This document shows positions 35,801 through 44,231 of a stretch of 64,000 nt of DNA, piece by piece. The notes below the pieces were generated by a model. The model did not search any database and was not told the DNA's origin. It saw only the letters and a list, made by a program, of their open reading frames with translations. A program made the translations under genes and the position numbers. The stretch lies in NCBI GenBank assembly GCA_015069295.1, contig SVIW01000008.1, positions 19,732 through 83,731 of the forward strand, read 5' to 3'. The stretch is from Clostridiales bacterium (GTDB lineage: Bacteria; Bacillota; Clostridia; Christensenellales; Borkfalkiaceae). Every line of letters begins with the position of its first letter. The stretch's first letter is position 1.

Positions 35801-35846
35801 TTTTTGTCAAAAATTATCTTAAATTTTGTCAAAATTTTGTCAAAAC
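35801..35846 (+). promoter_or_regulatory. Phased TTTTGTCAAAA repeats upstream of the secreted-module promoter
   Basis: Three near-identical 11-bp palindromes TTTTGTCAAAA have their central G at 35806, 35828 and 35839, that is 22 and 11 bp apart. The -35 box TTGACA is at 35849, 12 bp from the last G to its G. This spacing puts all sites on one face of the helix. Confidence 0.6.
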
Positions 35847-35848
35847 TA

Positions 35849-35877
35849 TTGACAAATCCAAATATCTATGCTAAAAT
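35849..35877 (+). promoter_or_regulatory. Promoter of the secreted three-gene module
   Basis: TTGACA (35849-35854), 17 bp, TAAAAT (35872-35877). The roughly 130-nt leader has two hairpins, TGAAAC-tga-GTTTCA and GTTTGCTG-tttca-CAGCAAAC. Confidence 0.8.
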
Positions 35878-36014
35878 ATAGTCAATAAGTTATGAAACTG
35901 AGTTTCAAAACAAAAAGGAAAGGTTAGCACGACAAAGAAGGATAAAAAATCACCCCTAGGGGTTGTTTGCTGTTTCACAGCAAACAAAAACAATTAGTAG
36001 AAAAGGAGGAAAGG

Positions 36015-36233
36015 ATGAAAAAACGAAGAGGTTTGCTATGTGTTCTATGTCTGCTTTTTACAATGTTACTGTGTGTTGCTTGTGGCGGGGACGTGCAAGA
36101 GACGGACACGGGAACGGGGTCTTCCACGGTGCAGGGGGGCGAATCGAGTAACCCGCCAAAAGAGGAGCCGTTTGAGGGGGACGAACCTTCTAATAGCGGC
36201 GGCGTAGAATTCCCCGAAGTGCCTTTGCCGTAA
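36015..36233 (+). CDS. Small lipoprotein, 72 residues
   Basis: The N-terminus MKKRRG plus a hydrophobic stretch LLCVLCLLFTMLLCVAC resembles a lipoprotein signal; the likely lipidated cysteine is the last one, in LCVACGG, although the -3 residue is Cys rather than Leu. The mature part is about 50 residues, acidic, rich in Ser, Gly, Glu and Pro, and probably unstructured (DEPSNSGGVEFPEVPLP at the end). ATG 36015 follows AAAGGAGGAAAGG. No family recognised. It is the first gene of a three-gene operon. Confidence 0.8.
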   Translation: MKKRRGLLCVLCLLFTMLLCVACGGDVQETDTGTGSSTVQGGESSNPPKEEPFEGDEPSNSGGVEFPEVPLP

Positions 36234-36271
36234 TGGGGTTGACAGAAAAAAAGAAGAAAGGAGTCGAATTT

Positions 36272-36388
36272 ATGAAAGCTTATAAGGATTGCGAAATAGA
36301 AATTTTGTATTTTGAAGAAGAAATCGTGCGGACGAGTCCGATTGGACTTCCCGAGGACGAATTCGGCGATGAAATTGGTGGATTTTAA
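36272..36388 (+). CDS. 38-residue acidic peptide
   Basis: This short frame (MKAYKDCEIEILYFEEE then ...SPIGLPEDEFGDEIGGF) has a good AAAGGAG site 8 bp before its ATG and sits between the lipoprotein and the large secreted protein. It has no signal peptide, one cysteine and an acidic, glycine-containing tail. Similar short proteins that start MKxYxxPxxExxxFExED and carry a disordered tail are frequent near secreted proteins in Clostridia as far as I remember; their function is unknown. A peptide precursor is one possibility. Confidence 0.65.
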   Translation: MKAYKDCEIEILYFEEEIVRTSPIGLPEDEFGDEIGGF

Positions 36389-36409
36389 GAGGAAAGGAGG
36401 GAAAAAACA

Positions 36410-39400
36410 ATGAAAAAGACTATCAATAAACTATTGACGGCAATTATCGGTTTGGCAATGTCCCTTTGCGTGGCATTTGGCGTCCTTTGTATGGAAAGCA
36501 AAATGCAAACGCCCGCGCTTGCAGAAACGGTTACCAGCTCCACTTGGGGAGATTATTGGGGACAGGGTTTGACGGCAACGGACGACACGGAAACGAACTA
36601 TACCTACTTTACCCATAATGCTTATGGTCAGAGAATGTATTATAAAGAAAAGGTCGCTTTGGATGGGTTGACGGTTACGATTGGTTCTACCGATATGGTG
36701 GCGCAATCGCTTTTCGGGTTCGGGCTTGCAGCGGACGCGGGCAACTACACCCCGGAAAGCGGACCGTTTAACGTAACGGTCGTGCCTTCGCTGTATTCTG
36801 GACAGGACTGCGTATTTTTCAATACCACGCACGACTATAACACGAACGGCGGCACGGTCGTGTATGTAATAAATTCGGCAGGTGAATTGGAAAAGGGTGT
36901 TTGTTTTGTGGACGCCCTGGAAAACCGTTTTATTAGCGCGCCCAGCAGCGAAACGAGATACAGCATTTCGTTTGCGTACGGCGGGGAACTTTCGGCGGGC
37001 GTTGGGTATTGGTCGGCGACCATTACTTTGGATAAGGGCGCGACTTTCCGTTCGCATTTGACGAGCGCAACGGTGTACTTTTACGATTCGCAGTTGAACG
37101 GCATTTTGGACAGCGACGGGAAATGTTATATTTCCACTTGGGCTATGTCCAATGCAGGCGAATATTATATCGGTGTGAAAACTGCGGAAGAAAAGGCGGC
37201 GTTGTCGGCGGCAGATACGGCGTTGGCAGCGTATGAAACGGCAAGAAAGGCAGGCGGAACGATTGCGAGTGAGCGTGCGGCAGCCGTAGAAGCGGTTGCA
37301 AACGTACCTGCAAAATACCAAACTTCCTATCAAGCAAAATTGGATGCAATCGATGCAATCGACAGCGATTGGGCGGTGGCTTCCGGAAATTGTAGCGCTA
37401 GCTATGATACGGAAACAGGCTATACGGTATTAAATCCTAATGAATATGGAGAAAGACTCTATCGCAAGGAAAAGGTGAAATTAGACGGCTTGACGGTTAC
37501 GATCGGCGCAAAGAATACCGATATGGCAGCGCAATCAAGATTCGGCTTCGGGTTTGTCAGCACGGATACCAGCTACTCGCCTGAGTTTAAAGGGTTTAAT
37601 CTGCTGCTTGTGCCTGAGTATCGATATAATAAGAATTGCGTATTCTTCAATAATACACACGATGATAATGATGCGGATGGCGCTACGGTTGTATATACAG
37701 CGGATACCTTTGAGGCAGGCGTTTATAACGTGCCGGGTCTAGGGGTAGAGCCTTGCTTCTATAGCGAACCTGCTGATACGGGAAATACCGTGTACAGCAT
37801 TACCTTTAAATATATGGGGCTCTTTGAACCTGTGCCTTCCTACGGTAATTATTGGTTGGCAACGATTGAGGTTATAGAAGGCAGTACGTATTTGGCAAAT
37901 TTTGGATTGTCTCTTCCTTCCAGTGTAACGGTAGCCTTTTTGGAATCGTCCTTAAACGGGGCGCTTGACGGCAACGGAGAATGTTACATTTCCACCTTTG
38001 GTATGTCGGGTATCGGCGAATTCTATATGGGCGTAGAAGAGGCGGAAGATTCCGTTGCTTTGTCCGCGGCGGAAAGCGCGATGAAGGCGTACGAAGAAGC
38101 CGTTAGATCGGGAGAAGATACCGAGGCGAAAAAGGCAGAGGCGCTTTCGGCGATTGAAAATCTGAACGCAAACGAATATATAGCGTACGTAAACAAAGTA
38201 GAAACTTTGGGAGTATTGGAAGATTCTACTTCCTCGCTTAGCCAAAGCGTAAGCTTGACGGTAACGGACGGCTTGGAACTGAATTATAAAATTGCGGTCC
38301 CCGAAGCGTTTGGCGAAGCGGAAACGGTTGCGTTGACGATGGTCTATCGCGACGAAGAATTTTCGTATGGGGATATCCAGTTGGACGATATCGGCAGATA
38401 CGTCTTCAAAATGAACGAAATTACGCCGCAGTATATGTCCGAGCCGATTTCCTTTACGTTTGAGGCAAACGACGCGTCGGGCGACTTGGTTGTTCGCCGC
38501 AAAACGGAAAGCTACAGCGTAAAGGCGTATTGCGAAAGCTTGCTTGCCGCAAGCGAAGACGCATATCTTCGTAAGGCGATTGTGGATATGCTCAATTACG
38601 GTGCGGCGGCACAGGCGTACGTAAACAATGCCAACACGCCTGCCAACGCGGGGATTGATTCGTATCAAAAGTATGCAACTTCCGTAGATCCTGCTACCGC
38701 TACCAACGTTTTGGCTGCGAACCAAAGCGACGTCGTTACCTTTACTTCGGCGACTCTCGTATTGGAAGATAAAATCAGCGTTGGCGTGCGTTTTAAGACG
38801 AAAGAGGCGTACGGGGTTGCAAGAATTACCGCAACGGCGCAAATCGGCGGCAATGCGGCGAAGAGCGTAGAGGTCTTTGACGGTGGCGACGGAACGTATT
38901 ACGTTTTGTGCGACGAAATTATACCTACGCAATATGACGAAAATATTATTTTCAGAGTTTCCGTAGACGGCACGGAATACGGTAGCTGCCGTTACAGCGT
39001 AAACAGCTACGTTGCGAGAAATTATAACAACGCGAAGAGTGGCGCGCTTGTAAAAGCTCTGTACGCGTACGGCGTGGGTATGGACGCGTACGTTAAAATG
39101 ACGGAGAACGTGAATACGAGCGAAAGCGGCAATCTGTTGGGGGATACGCTTTTTGGCAACGGCGTTAAGGTCTTCGGTACCACTTCTGCTAATCAAGCTA
39201 CCGATTATACGGTATATAATACTCTCATCGAGGGCGCAACACCCAATTGGCAGGTAGCGCAGTGGGATTCGCGCTACGATTTCCAAGACGTTTCCAACCC
39301 CAGTTTCTCCAACGGCGTGTACACCTTTACGGACAACAATGCAAAGACGTTGAAATTGAATGCAAACACGGGCGGGATTTATATGGAAATCTTGGGTGAA

Positions 39401-40009
39401 AAGGAATACCCTACCCAGGATAGACAGAATTCCACCGACCTTTGGCCGCACCTTTTGATGCAGCAAGAGTGGTTTGGAAGCGAGTTGGTTCAGCTTTCTT
39501 CGCTTTCTTCAATGAAGATGAAGATGACGTATACCGTCAACAGGTTCGAGAACAAGATGCACGGTAGCGTGAACGAAGGTTTGCACCGCGCGCAGTTCGT
39601 ATGGTACATTACTTTGCAGAACCGTACCGAGGACAGCGCGGATTACGGCGAATATATGTGGTTCGGGCTGACCCTTTTCGATAACGCGGACGTTGGGGAG
39701 TCGACGACTACCTTCTATAGAGGCGACGACGATACCGAACACAATACGGGTATGTTGATTTGCTTGGCGGGCGCGCAGAGCTGGTCGCCTACGAGGAAAA
39801 TTCCCGGCGTAGGGGAAACGGTTTCCGTAAACTACGATATTCTTACGGAGGCGAAAGCGGCGTTTGATTACGCGAAGGGTAAGGGCTGGTTCTCTAGCAG
39901 CAGTTGGTCGGATATCTATATCGGTTCGACGAACTTCGGGTTCGAGATTCCCGGTACGTATAATATCGGCGTACAGATCGACGAAGTCGGGCTGTATTAC
40001 GCGAAATAA
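36410..40009 (+). CDS. Large secreted multidomain protein (1199 residues)
   Basis: A Sec signal peptide ends at ALA-ET (cut after A38). Two tandem repeats of about 270 residues follow (about 65-335 and 340-605; YGQRMYYKEK versus YGERLYRKEK, then LDGLTVTIG in both), each ending in an alanine-rich helix (SAADTALAAYETA, SAAESAMKAYEEA). Then come two copies of a beta domain closing with NYGAAAQAYV (about 608-745) and YGVGMDAYV (about 765-905). The last 285 residues form another beta-rich domain with many aromatic residues, possibly glycan-binding. No LPXTG, SLH or dockerin is seen. The ribosome site is AAAGGAGGG. No catalytic motif is recognised. Confidence 0.85.
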   Translation: MKKTINKLLTAIIGLAMSLCVAFGVLCMESKMQTPALAETVTSSTWGDYWGQGLTATDDTETNYTYFTHNAYGQRMYYKEKVALDGLTVTIGSTDMVAQSLFGFGLAADAGNYTPESGPFNVTVVPSLYSGQDCVFFNTTHDYNTNGGTVVYVINSAGELEKGVCFVDALENRFISAPSSETRYSISFAYGGELSAGVGYWSATITLDKGATFRSHLTSATVYFYDSQLNGILDSDGKCYISTWAMSNAGEYYIGVKTAEEKAALSAADTALAAYETARKAGGTIASERAAAVEAVANVPAKYQTSYQAKLDAIDAIDSDWAVASGNCSASYDTETGYTVLNPNEYGERLYRKEKVKLDGLTVTIGAKNTDMAAQSRFGFGFVSTDTSYSPEFKGFNLLLVPEYRYNKNCVFFNNTHDDNDADGATVVYTADTFEAGVYNVPGLGVEPCFYSEPADTGNTVYSITFKYMGLFEPVPSYGNYWLATIEVIEGSTYLANFGLSLPSSVTVAFLESSLNGALDGNGECYISTFGMSGIGEFYMGVEEAEDSVALSAAESAMKAYEEAVRSGEDTEAKKAEALSAIENLNANEYIAYVNKVETLGVLEDSTSSLSQSVSLTVTDGLELNYKIAVPEAFGEAETVALTMVYRDEEFSYGDIQLDDIGRYVFKMNEITPQYMSEPISFTFEANDASGDLVVRRKTESYSVKAYCESLLAASEDAYLRKAIVDMLNYGAAAQAYVNNANTPANAGIDSYQKYATSVDPATATNVLAANQSDVVTFTSATLVLEDKISVGVRFKTKEAYGVARITATAQIGGNAAKSVEVFDGGDGTYYVLCDEIIPTQYDENIIFRVSVDGTEYGSCRYSVNSYVARNYNNAKSGALVKALYAYGVGMDAYVKMTENVNTSESGNLLGDTLFGNGVKVFGTTSANQATDYTVYNTLIEGATPNWQVAQWDSRYDFQDVSNPSFSNGVYTFTDNNAKTLKLNANTGGIYMEILGEKEYPTQDRQNSTDLWPHLLMQQEWFGSELVQLSSLSSMKMKMTYTVNRFENKMHGSVNEGLHRAQFVWYITLQNRTEDSADYGEYMWFGLTLFDNADVGESTTTFYRGDDDTEHNTGMLICLAGAQSWSPTRKIPGVGETVSVNYDILTEAKAAFDYAKGKGWFSSSSWSDIYIGSTNFGFEIPGTYNIGVQIDEVGLYYAK

Positions 40010-40020
40010 GGCAAAAGATA

Positions 40021-40051
40021 AAAAAATCCACCCTGCGGGGTGGATTTTTTT
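40021..40051 (+). terminator. Terminator of the secreted module
   Basis: AATCCACCC / GGGTGGATT with loop TGCG and T7, followed by GCGCCTT as at 35106. Confidence 0.92.
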
Positions 40052-40068
40052 GCGCCTTGTCAGAGGGG

Positions 40069-40160
40069 GCTTTTCCGTCATTGCGAGGAGCAAGAGGCGA
40101 TTGAGCAATCTTTGTGATACGTAAAGAGATTGCCGCACCCCTACGGGGTTCGCAATGAGG
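40069..40160 (+). repeat. TCATTGCGAG-type inverted-repeat element
   Basis: The ends GTCATTGCGAGG and TTCGCAATGAGG are inverted (perfect TCATTGCGA / TCGCAATGA) and enclose GCAATCT / AGATTGC and CCCCTA-c-GGGG motifs. It is a small non-coding element of about 90 bp, like the one at 35164 and the half copy at about 9020. Elements of this kind are widespread in Firmicutes. Confidence 0.75.
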
Positions 40161-40239
40161 AAAAACGGGTAAAAAAAATTAAAGACGTACTTAAAATGAA
40201 AACTATTACCTACGGCGGTGGATTTTTCGTGCGTATTCC

Positions 40240-40268
40240 TTGCGCTTTTTGCTTTTTTGTGTTACAAT
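40240..40268 (+). promoter_or_regulatory. Promoter of metF-metH
   Basis: TTGCGC (40240-40245), 17 bp, TACAAT (40263-40268). The leader is only about 23 nt, leaving no room for a riboswitch. Confidence 0.65.
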
Positions 40269-40297
40269 AAAGACAATCTTTCTGCGGAGGGAAGAAT

Positions 40298-41176
40298 ATG
40301 AAATTAAGCGAATTGTTAAAAAGTGAAAAACCGAGCCTCTCTTTCGAGGTATTTCCCCCGAAAACGGACGGCGTTTTCGAATCGGTAAAAGAGGCGGCGG
40401 AAGAAATTGCCGCTTTAAAACCCGCGTTTATGAGCGTTACCTACGGCGCGGGCGGGGGAACGAGTAAGTATACGCTGGATATCGCGAAAGGTATCAAGCG
40501 GCGTTACGGCGTGCCGACGTTGGCGCACTTGACCTGCGTTTCCTCTTCCAAAGAGACGATACGGGAAAAAATCGCGCAGATTAAAGACGCGGGGATTGAA
40601 AACGTAATGGCGCTTCGAGGGGATATTCCCGCAGATTTGGTGGGCGCAGACAGAAAGAATTGGGCGTATCATCACGCGGTCGAGCTCGTGCAGGAATTAA
40701 AAGCGGCGGGGGATTTTTGCGTCGGCGGGGCTTGCTATCCCGAGGTGCATCCTGAAAGCGTAAACCAAAAGGAAGATATCCGCTTTTTAAAAGAAAAGGT
40801 GGACGCGGGCTGCGATTTTTTGACTACGCAAATGTTTTTTGACAATAACCTTTTATACAATTTCCTTTATAAAATCCGCGAAGCGGGGATTACCGTGCCC
40901 GTAATTCCCGGTATTATGCCGATTACGAACGCAAAACAGGTAGAGCGCGCGATTGCGCTGTCGGGCTCCTTTATGCCCCAGCGGTTTAAGAGCCTCGTAG
41001 ACAAGTTCGGAGACGACCCTGCGGCGATGAAACAAGCGGGGATTGCGTACGCGACCGACCAAATTATCGATTTGTACGCCAACGGTATTACCAACGTGCA
41101 CGTGTATTCGATGAACAAGCCCGACGTGGCGGAAAAAATCCAAGCCAATTTATCGGCGATTTTGGGATTGTCGTGA
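40298..41176 (+). CDS. metF: 5,10-methylenetetrahydrofolate reductase
   Basis: MetF reduces methylene-THF to methyl-THF for methionine synthesis. The flavin TIM barrel signatures are clear in its 292 residues: LSFEVFPPKTDG with the catalytic glutamate, SVTYGAGGGTS and LTCVSSSKE, ALRGDIP and TQMFFDN. It is followed with a 4-bp overlap (GTGA) by the MetH activation protein. Ribosome site GCGGAGGG. Confidence 0.96.
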   Translation: MKLSELLKSEKPSLSFEVFPPKTDGVFESVKEAAEEIAALKPAFMSVTYGAGGGTSKYTLDIAKGIKRRYGVPTLAHLTCVSSSKETIREKIAQIKDAGIENVMALRGDIPADLVGADRKNWAYHHAVELVQELKAAGDFCVGGACYPEVHPESVNQKEDIRFLKEKVDAGCDFLTTQMFFDNNLLYNFLYKIREAGITVPVIPGIMPITNAKQVERAIALSGSFMPQRFKSLVDKFGDDPAAMKQAGIAYATDQIIDLYANGITNVHVYSMNKPDVAEKIQANLSAILGLS

Positions 41177-41811
41177 GTGCGGCTGCGTTTGTCAAAACTT
41201 ACGATTTGCCCCCGTATAACGAAAGGGAGATTTTGCGCTATGCAGGGGTAAAAGGCGCGGGAAAAGAGGTGGACGGGCTTTTAAAGGAATGTCTGCAAGA
41301 GGCGGACGGGCGGTTTGTCGGCAAGGTATGCTATCAAGAATTTTCCTTGCAGGAAAGCCCCTTTTCGTCGCTGCCAAAGGCGCGTTTAAAAGGCTGCGTT
41401 GGATACGTCGTATTTGCGGCGACGGTCGGGCTGGGCATAGATAGGCTAATTGCAAAATACGAGGCGATATCGCCCGTAAAAGCCCTCTTAATGCAAGCGA
41501 TAGGCACGGAGCGGGTAGAGAGCCTTTGCGAGGCGTTTTGCGCGGAATTGGCGGCAAAGAAGGCTTGTGAGGGCTTGTCCGTGCGAAAGCGTTTCAGCCC
41601 CGGGTACGGGGATTTTGCAATCGAGGCGCAAGAAGAGATTTTCCGCGTTTTACAGCCGCAAAAGCATATCGGGCTGGCGATCGGAAAAAGTCTTTTGATG
41701 TCGCCGTCAAAATCGGTAACGGCAATCGTCGGGATTGGGAAAGAAGGACGGAAAGAAGACTATGGTTGCGAGGTCTGTACAAAGGCTTGCGCGTATAGGA
41801 AAGAGAAATGA
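41173..41811 (+). CDS. Stand-alone methionine synthase activation domain protein
   Basis: This 212-residue protein matches the family annotated as vitamin B12-dependent methionine synthase activation subunit. The segments SFSLQESPFSSL-like start, RFSPGYGDFAIEAQ and LGIA-K-S-MSPSKSVTAIVG are recognisable; RxSPGYGD is the S-adenosylmethionine-binding motif of the MetH activation domain. It starts with GTG overlapping the metF stop by 4 bp and its TGA overlaps the metH ATG by 4 bp. It supplies in trans the domain that metH lacks. Confidence 0.9.
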   Translation: MSAAAFVKTYDLPPYNEREILRYAGVKGAGKEVDGLLKECLQEADGRFVGKVCYQEFSLQESPFSSLPKARLKGCVGYVVFAATVGLGIDRLIAKYEAISPVKALLMQAIGTERVESLCEAFCAELAAKKACEGLSVRKRFSPGYGDFAIEAQEEIFRVLQPQKHIGLAIGKSLLMSPSKSVTAIVGIGKEGRKEDYGCEVCTKACAYRKEK

Positions 41812-44195
41812 AAATAACCGAATATATAAAAGAAAACAGAATTTATCTTGACGGGGGCTTGGGTACGCTGTTGCAGGCGCAAGGATTGCCCGTCGGCGAA
41901 TTGCCCGAACGCTGGAATTTGTCGCAGCCTGAAAAAATCGTTGCGGCGGACAAAGCGTATTTTGACGCGGGCAGCAACGTGGTTTGCGCCAATACGTTCG
42001 GGGCAAACCCGTTTAAATTTTCCGACGAAGAGTTGGAGGAAATTATTTGCGCGGCTTTGCAAAACGCAAAGCAGGCGAGAGCGCAAAGCGAAGGGAAACA
42101 AGAAAAATGGATTGCGTTGGATATCGGACCGACGGGGCGGATGCTTGCGCCCTACGGCGATTTGGATTTTGAAGAGGCGGTTGCGGCGTTTGCGCAAACG
42201 ATAAAGCTGGGGGTAAAATACGGGGCGGAGCTCATTTTCATCGAGACGATGGGAGATAGCTATGAAACCAAAGCCGCTTTGCTTGCCGCCAAGGAAAGTT
42301 GCGATTTGCCCGTATTCGTGTCCAACGCTTACGGCGAGGACGGAAAATTGATGACGGGCGCAACGCCTGCGGCGATGGTTGCCTTATTAGAGGGTATGGG
42401 CGCGGACGCTATCGGCGTCAACTGCTCGTTCGGGCCGAAAATGCTGGCGGGCGTGGTGGAAGAATACCTGAAACTTTCGTCTGTGCCCGTGCTTTGTAAA
42501 CCGAATGCGGGATTGCCGAAAATCGAAAACGGGGCTACCGTGTACGGGTTGAACGCGGAAGAATTTGCCGAAGAGGTTGCGCCGCTTGCGCAAAAGGGCG
42601 TACGGATTTTGGGCGGCTGCTGCGGCACTTCGCCAAGCTATATCAAGGCGCTTGTCAAAGAAACGGAAGCTTTGCCCGTTTTGCCGATAGAGAAAAAGAT
42701 AAGAACCTGCGTTTCTTCGTATACGCACGCGGTAGAGTTCGGAAACGCCCCCGTACTGATTGGCGAGAGAATAAACCCCACGGGCAAAAAAGCCTTTAAA
42801 GAGGCGTTGCGCGCGGGGGATATCGAATACATTTTGAAAGAGGGAATTGCGCAACAGGAAAAGGGAGTGCATATCCTCGACGTCAACGTTGGCTTGCCCG
42901 AAATCGACGAAAAGGAAACTTTGGTCAATGCCGTTTGCCGCTTGCAAGAGGTCGTTGATTTGCCCTTACAGATAGATACTTCTAATATTGAGGCGATGGA
43001 AGCGGCGTTGCGCAGATACAACGGAAAGGCGATGGTCAATTCCGTCAACGGCAAACAAGAGAGTATGGCTACGGTTTTCCCGCTCGTAAAAAAATACGGC
43101 GGCGTGGTCGTAGCGTTGACCTTAGACGAAAACGGGATTCCCGAAAATGCCGAGGGCAGGGTCGAGATTGCGAAAAAAATTCTTGCCAAGGCGCGAGAAT
43201 ACGGGATAGAAAAAAAGGATATCGTGTTTGACCCGCTCGCTTTGACGGTCAGCGCGGATTCCAGCGCAGGGAAAGAAACGCTTGCCGCCGTGCGGGAGAT
43301 AAAATGCGGTTTGGGTTGCCATACTTCGTTGGGCGTATCGAACGTGTCGTTTGGCTTGCCGAAACGGGATATCGTCAACGCGGCGTTTTTCACTTTGGCG
43401 CTTGGACAAGGCTTGTCGGCGGCGATTATGAACCCGTATTCGGTAGAGATGATGAAAACCTATTACGCCTACCGCGCGTTGACGGGCTTAGACGAAAATT
43501 GCGGCGAGTACGTGGCGTTTGCGCAGAGGGTTGCGCTGGAGACGAATATTGCTCCCGTTCAAACGGCAGAAAACGACGTAAATACTTTGGGCGGCGCGAT
43601 TGCGAAAGGCTTGAAAGAAAAAGCGGGCGTTTTGACAAGAGAGCTGATAAAGAATAAAGCGGCTTTGCAAATCGTGCAGGAAGAAATCGTGCCTGCGTTG
43701 GATTTGGTGGGGGCGGGCTTTGAGAGAAAAACGGTGTATTTGCCCCAGCTATTGATGAGCGCGGAGGCGGCGAAGGCGGCGTTTGAGGTAATCAAAGAAA
43801 ATACTCCTTGCGGCGGCGCGACGAAATGCGCTTTCGTGTTGGCGACGGTAAAAGGAGATATCCACGACATTGGGAAAAACATCGTCAAGCTGTTGCTTGA
43901 AAATTACGGGTTTGCGGTATGCGATTTGGGCAAAGACGTACCCAAAGAGCGTATCGTGGAGAAAACGGTGGAATTACACGCGCCGCTCGTTGGGCTTAGC
44001 GCCTTGATGACGACGACGGTGCCGGCGATGGAAGAGACGATTCGGGCTTTGCGTAAACAAGCGCCTTGGTGCAAGGTAGTCGTGGGCGGCGCGGTATTAA
44101 CGCAAGAATACGCCGACAAAATCGGCGCGGATAAATACGCGAAAGACGCTATGGAAACGGTGCGCTTTGCGGAAGAAATTAACGAAAGACTATAA
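41808..44195 (+). CDS. metH: Cobalamin-dependent methionine synthase lacking the activation domain
   Basis: MetH moves the methyl group from methyl-THF to homocysteine through cobalamin. Its 795 residues comprise the homocysteine domain with zinc cysteines (NCSFGP and GGCCGTSP), the pterin-binding barrel (GERINPTGKK at about 312), and the cobalamin cap and B12 domains with DIHDIG, where H686 is the cobalt ligand. The roughly 330-residue activation domain of E. coli MetH is missing, replaced by the upstream protein. ATGA overlap ensures coupled translation. Confidence 0.95.
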   Translation: MKITEYIKENRIYLDGGLGTLLQAQGLPVGELPERWNLSQPEKIVAADKAYFDAGSNVVCANTFGANPFKFSDEELEEIICAALQNAKQARAQSEGKQEKWIALDIGPTGRMLAPYGDLDFEEAVAAFAQTIKLGVKYGAELIFIETMGDSYETKAALLAAKESCDLPVFVSNAYGEDGKLMTGATPAAMVALLEGMGADAIGVNCSFGPKMLAGVVEEYLKLSSVPVLCKPNAGLPKIENGATVYGLNAEEFAEEVAPLAQKGVRILGGCCGTSPSYIKALVKETEALPVLPIEKKIRTCVSSYTHAVEFGNAPVLIGERINPTGKKAFKEALRAGDIEYILKEGIAQQEKGVHILDVNVGLPEIDEKETLVNAVCRLQEVVDLPLQIDTSNIEAMEAALRRYNGKAMVNSVNGKQESMATVFPLVKKYGGVVVALTLDENGIPENAEGRVEIAKKILAKAREYGIEKKDIVFDPLALTVSADSSAGKETLAAVREIKCGLGCHTSLGVSNVSFGLPKRDIVNAAFFTLALGQGLSAAIMNPYSVEMMKTYYAYRALTGLDENCGEYVAFAQRVALETNIAPVQTAENDVNTLGGAIAKGLKEKAGVLTRELIKNKAALQIVQEEIVPALDLVGAGFERKTVYLPQLLMSAEAAKAAFEVIKENTPCGGATKCAFVLATVKGDIHDIGKNIVKLLLENYGFAVCDLGKDVPKERIVEKTVELHAPLVGLSALMTTTVPAMEETIRALRKQAPWCKVVVGGAVLTQEYADKIGADKYAKDAMETVRFAEEINERL

Positions 44196-44231
44196 AAAAA
44201 CGCGGCGGTTTTTAACCGCCGCGTACCTTTT
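44194..44231. terminator. Terminator between metH and the SLC13-like permease
   Basis: CGCGGCGGTT (44201-44210) pairs with AACCGCCGCG (44214-44223). On the minus strand T7 follows, so it best serves the permease; it also follows the metH stop directly. Confidence 0.85.

Noticed and set aside
35605..35832. 75-residue minus-strand frame in the AT-rich gap
   Set aside because: It crosses two strong promoters of the other strand and has no ribosome site or recognisable sequence.
36410..40009. Sortase-anchored or dockerin-bearing protein
   Set aside because: The C-terminus (QIDEVGLYYAK) has no LPXTG, hydrophobic helix or dockerin repeats.
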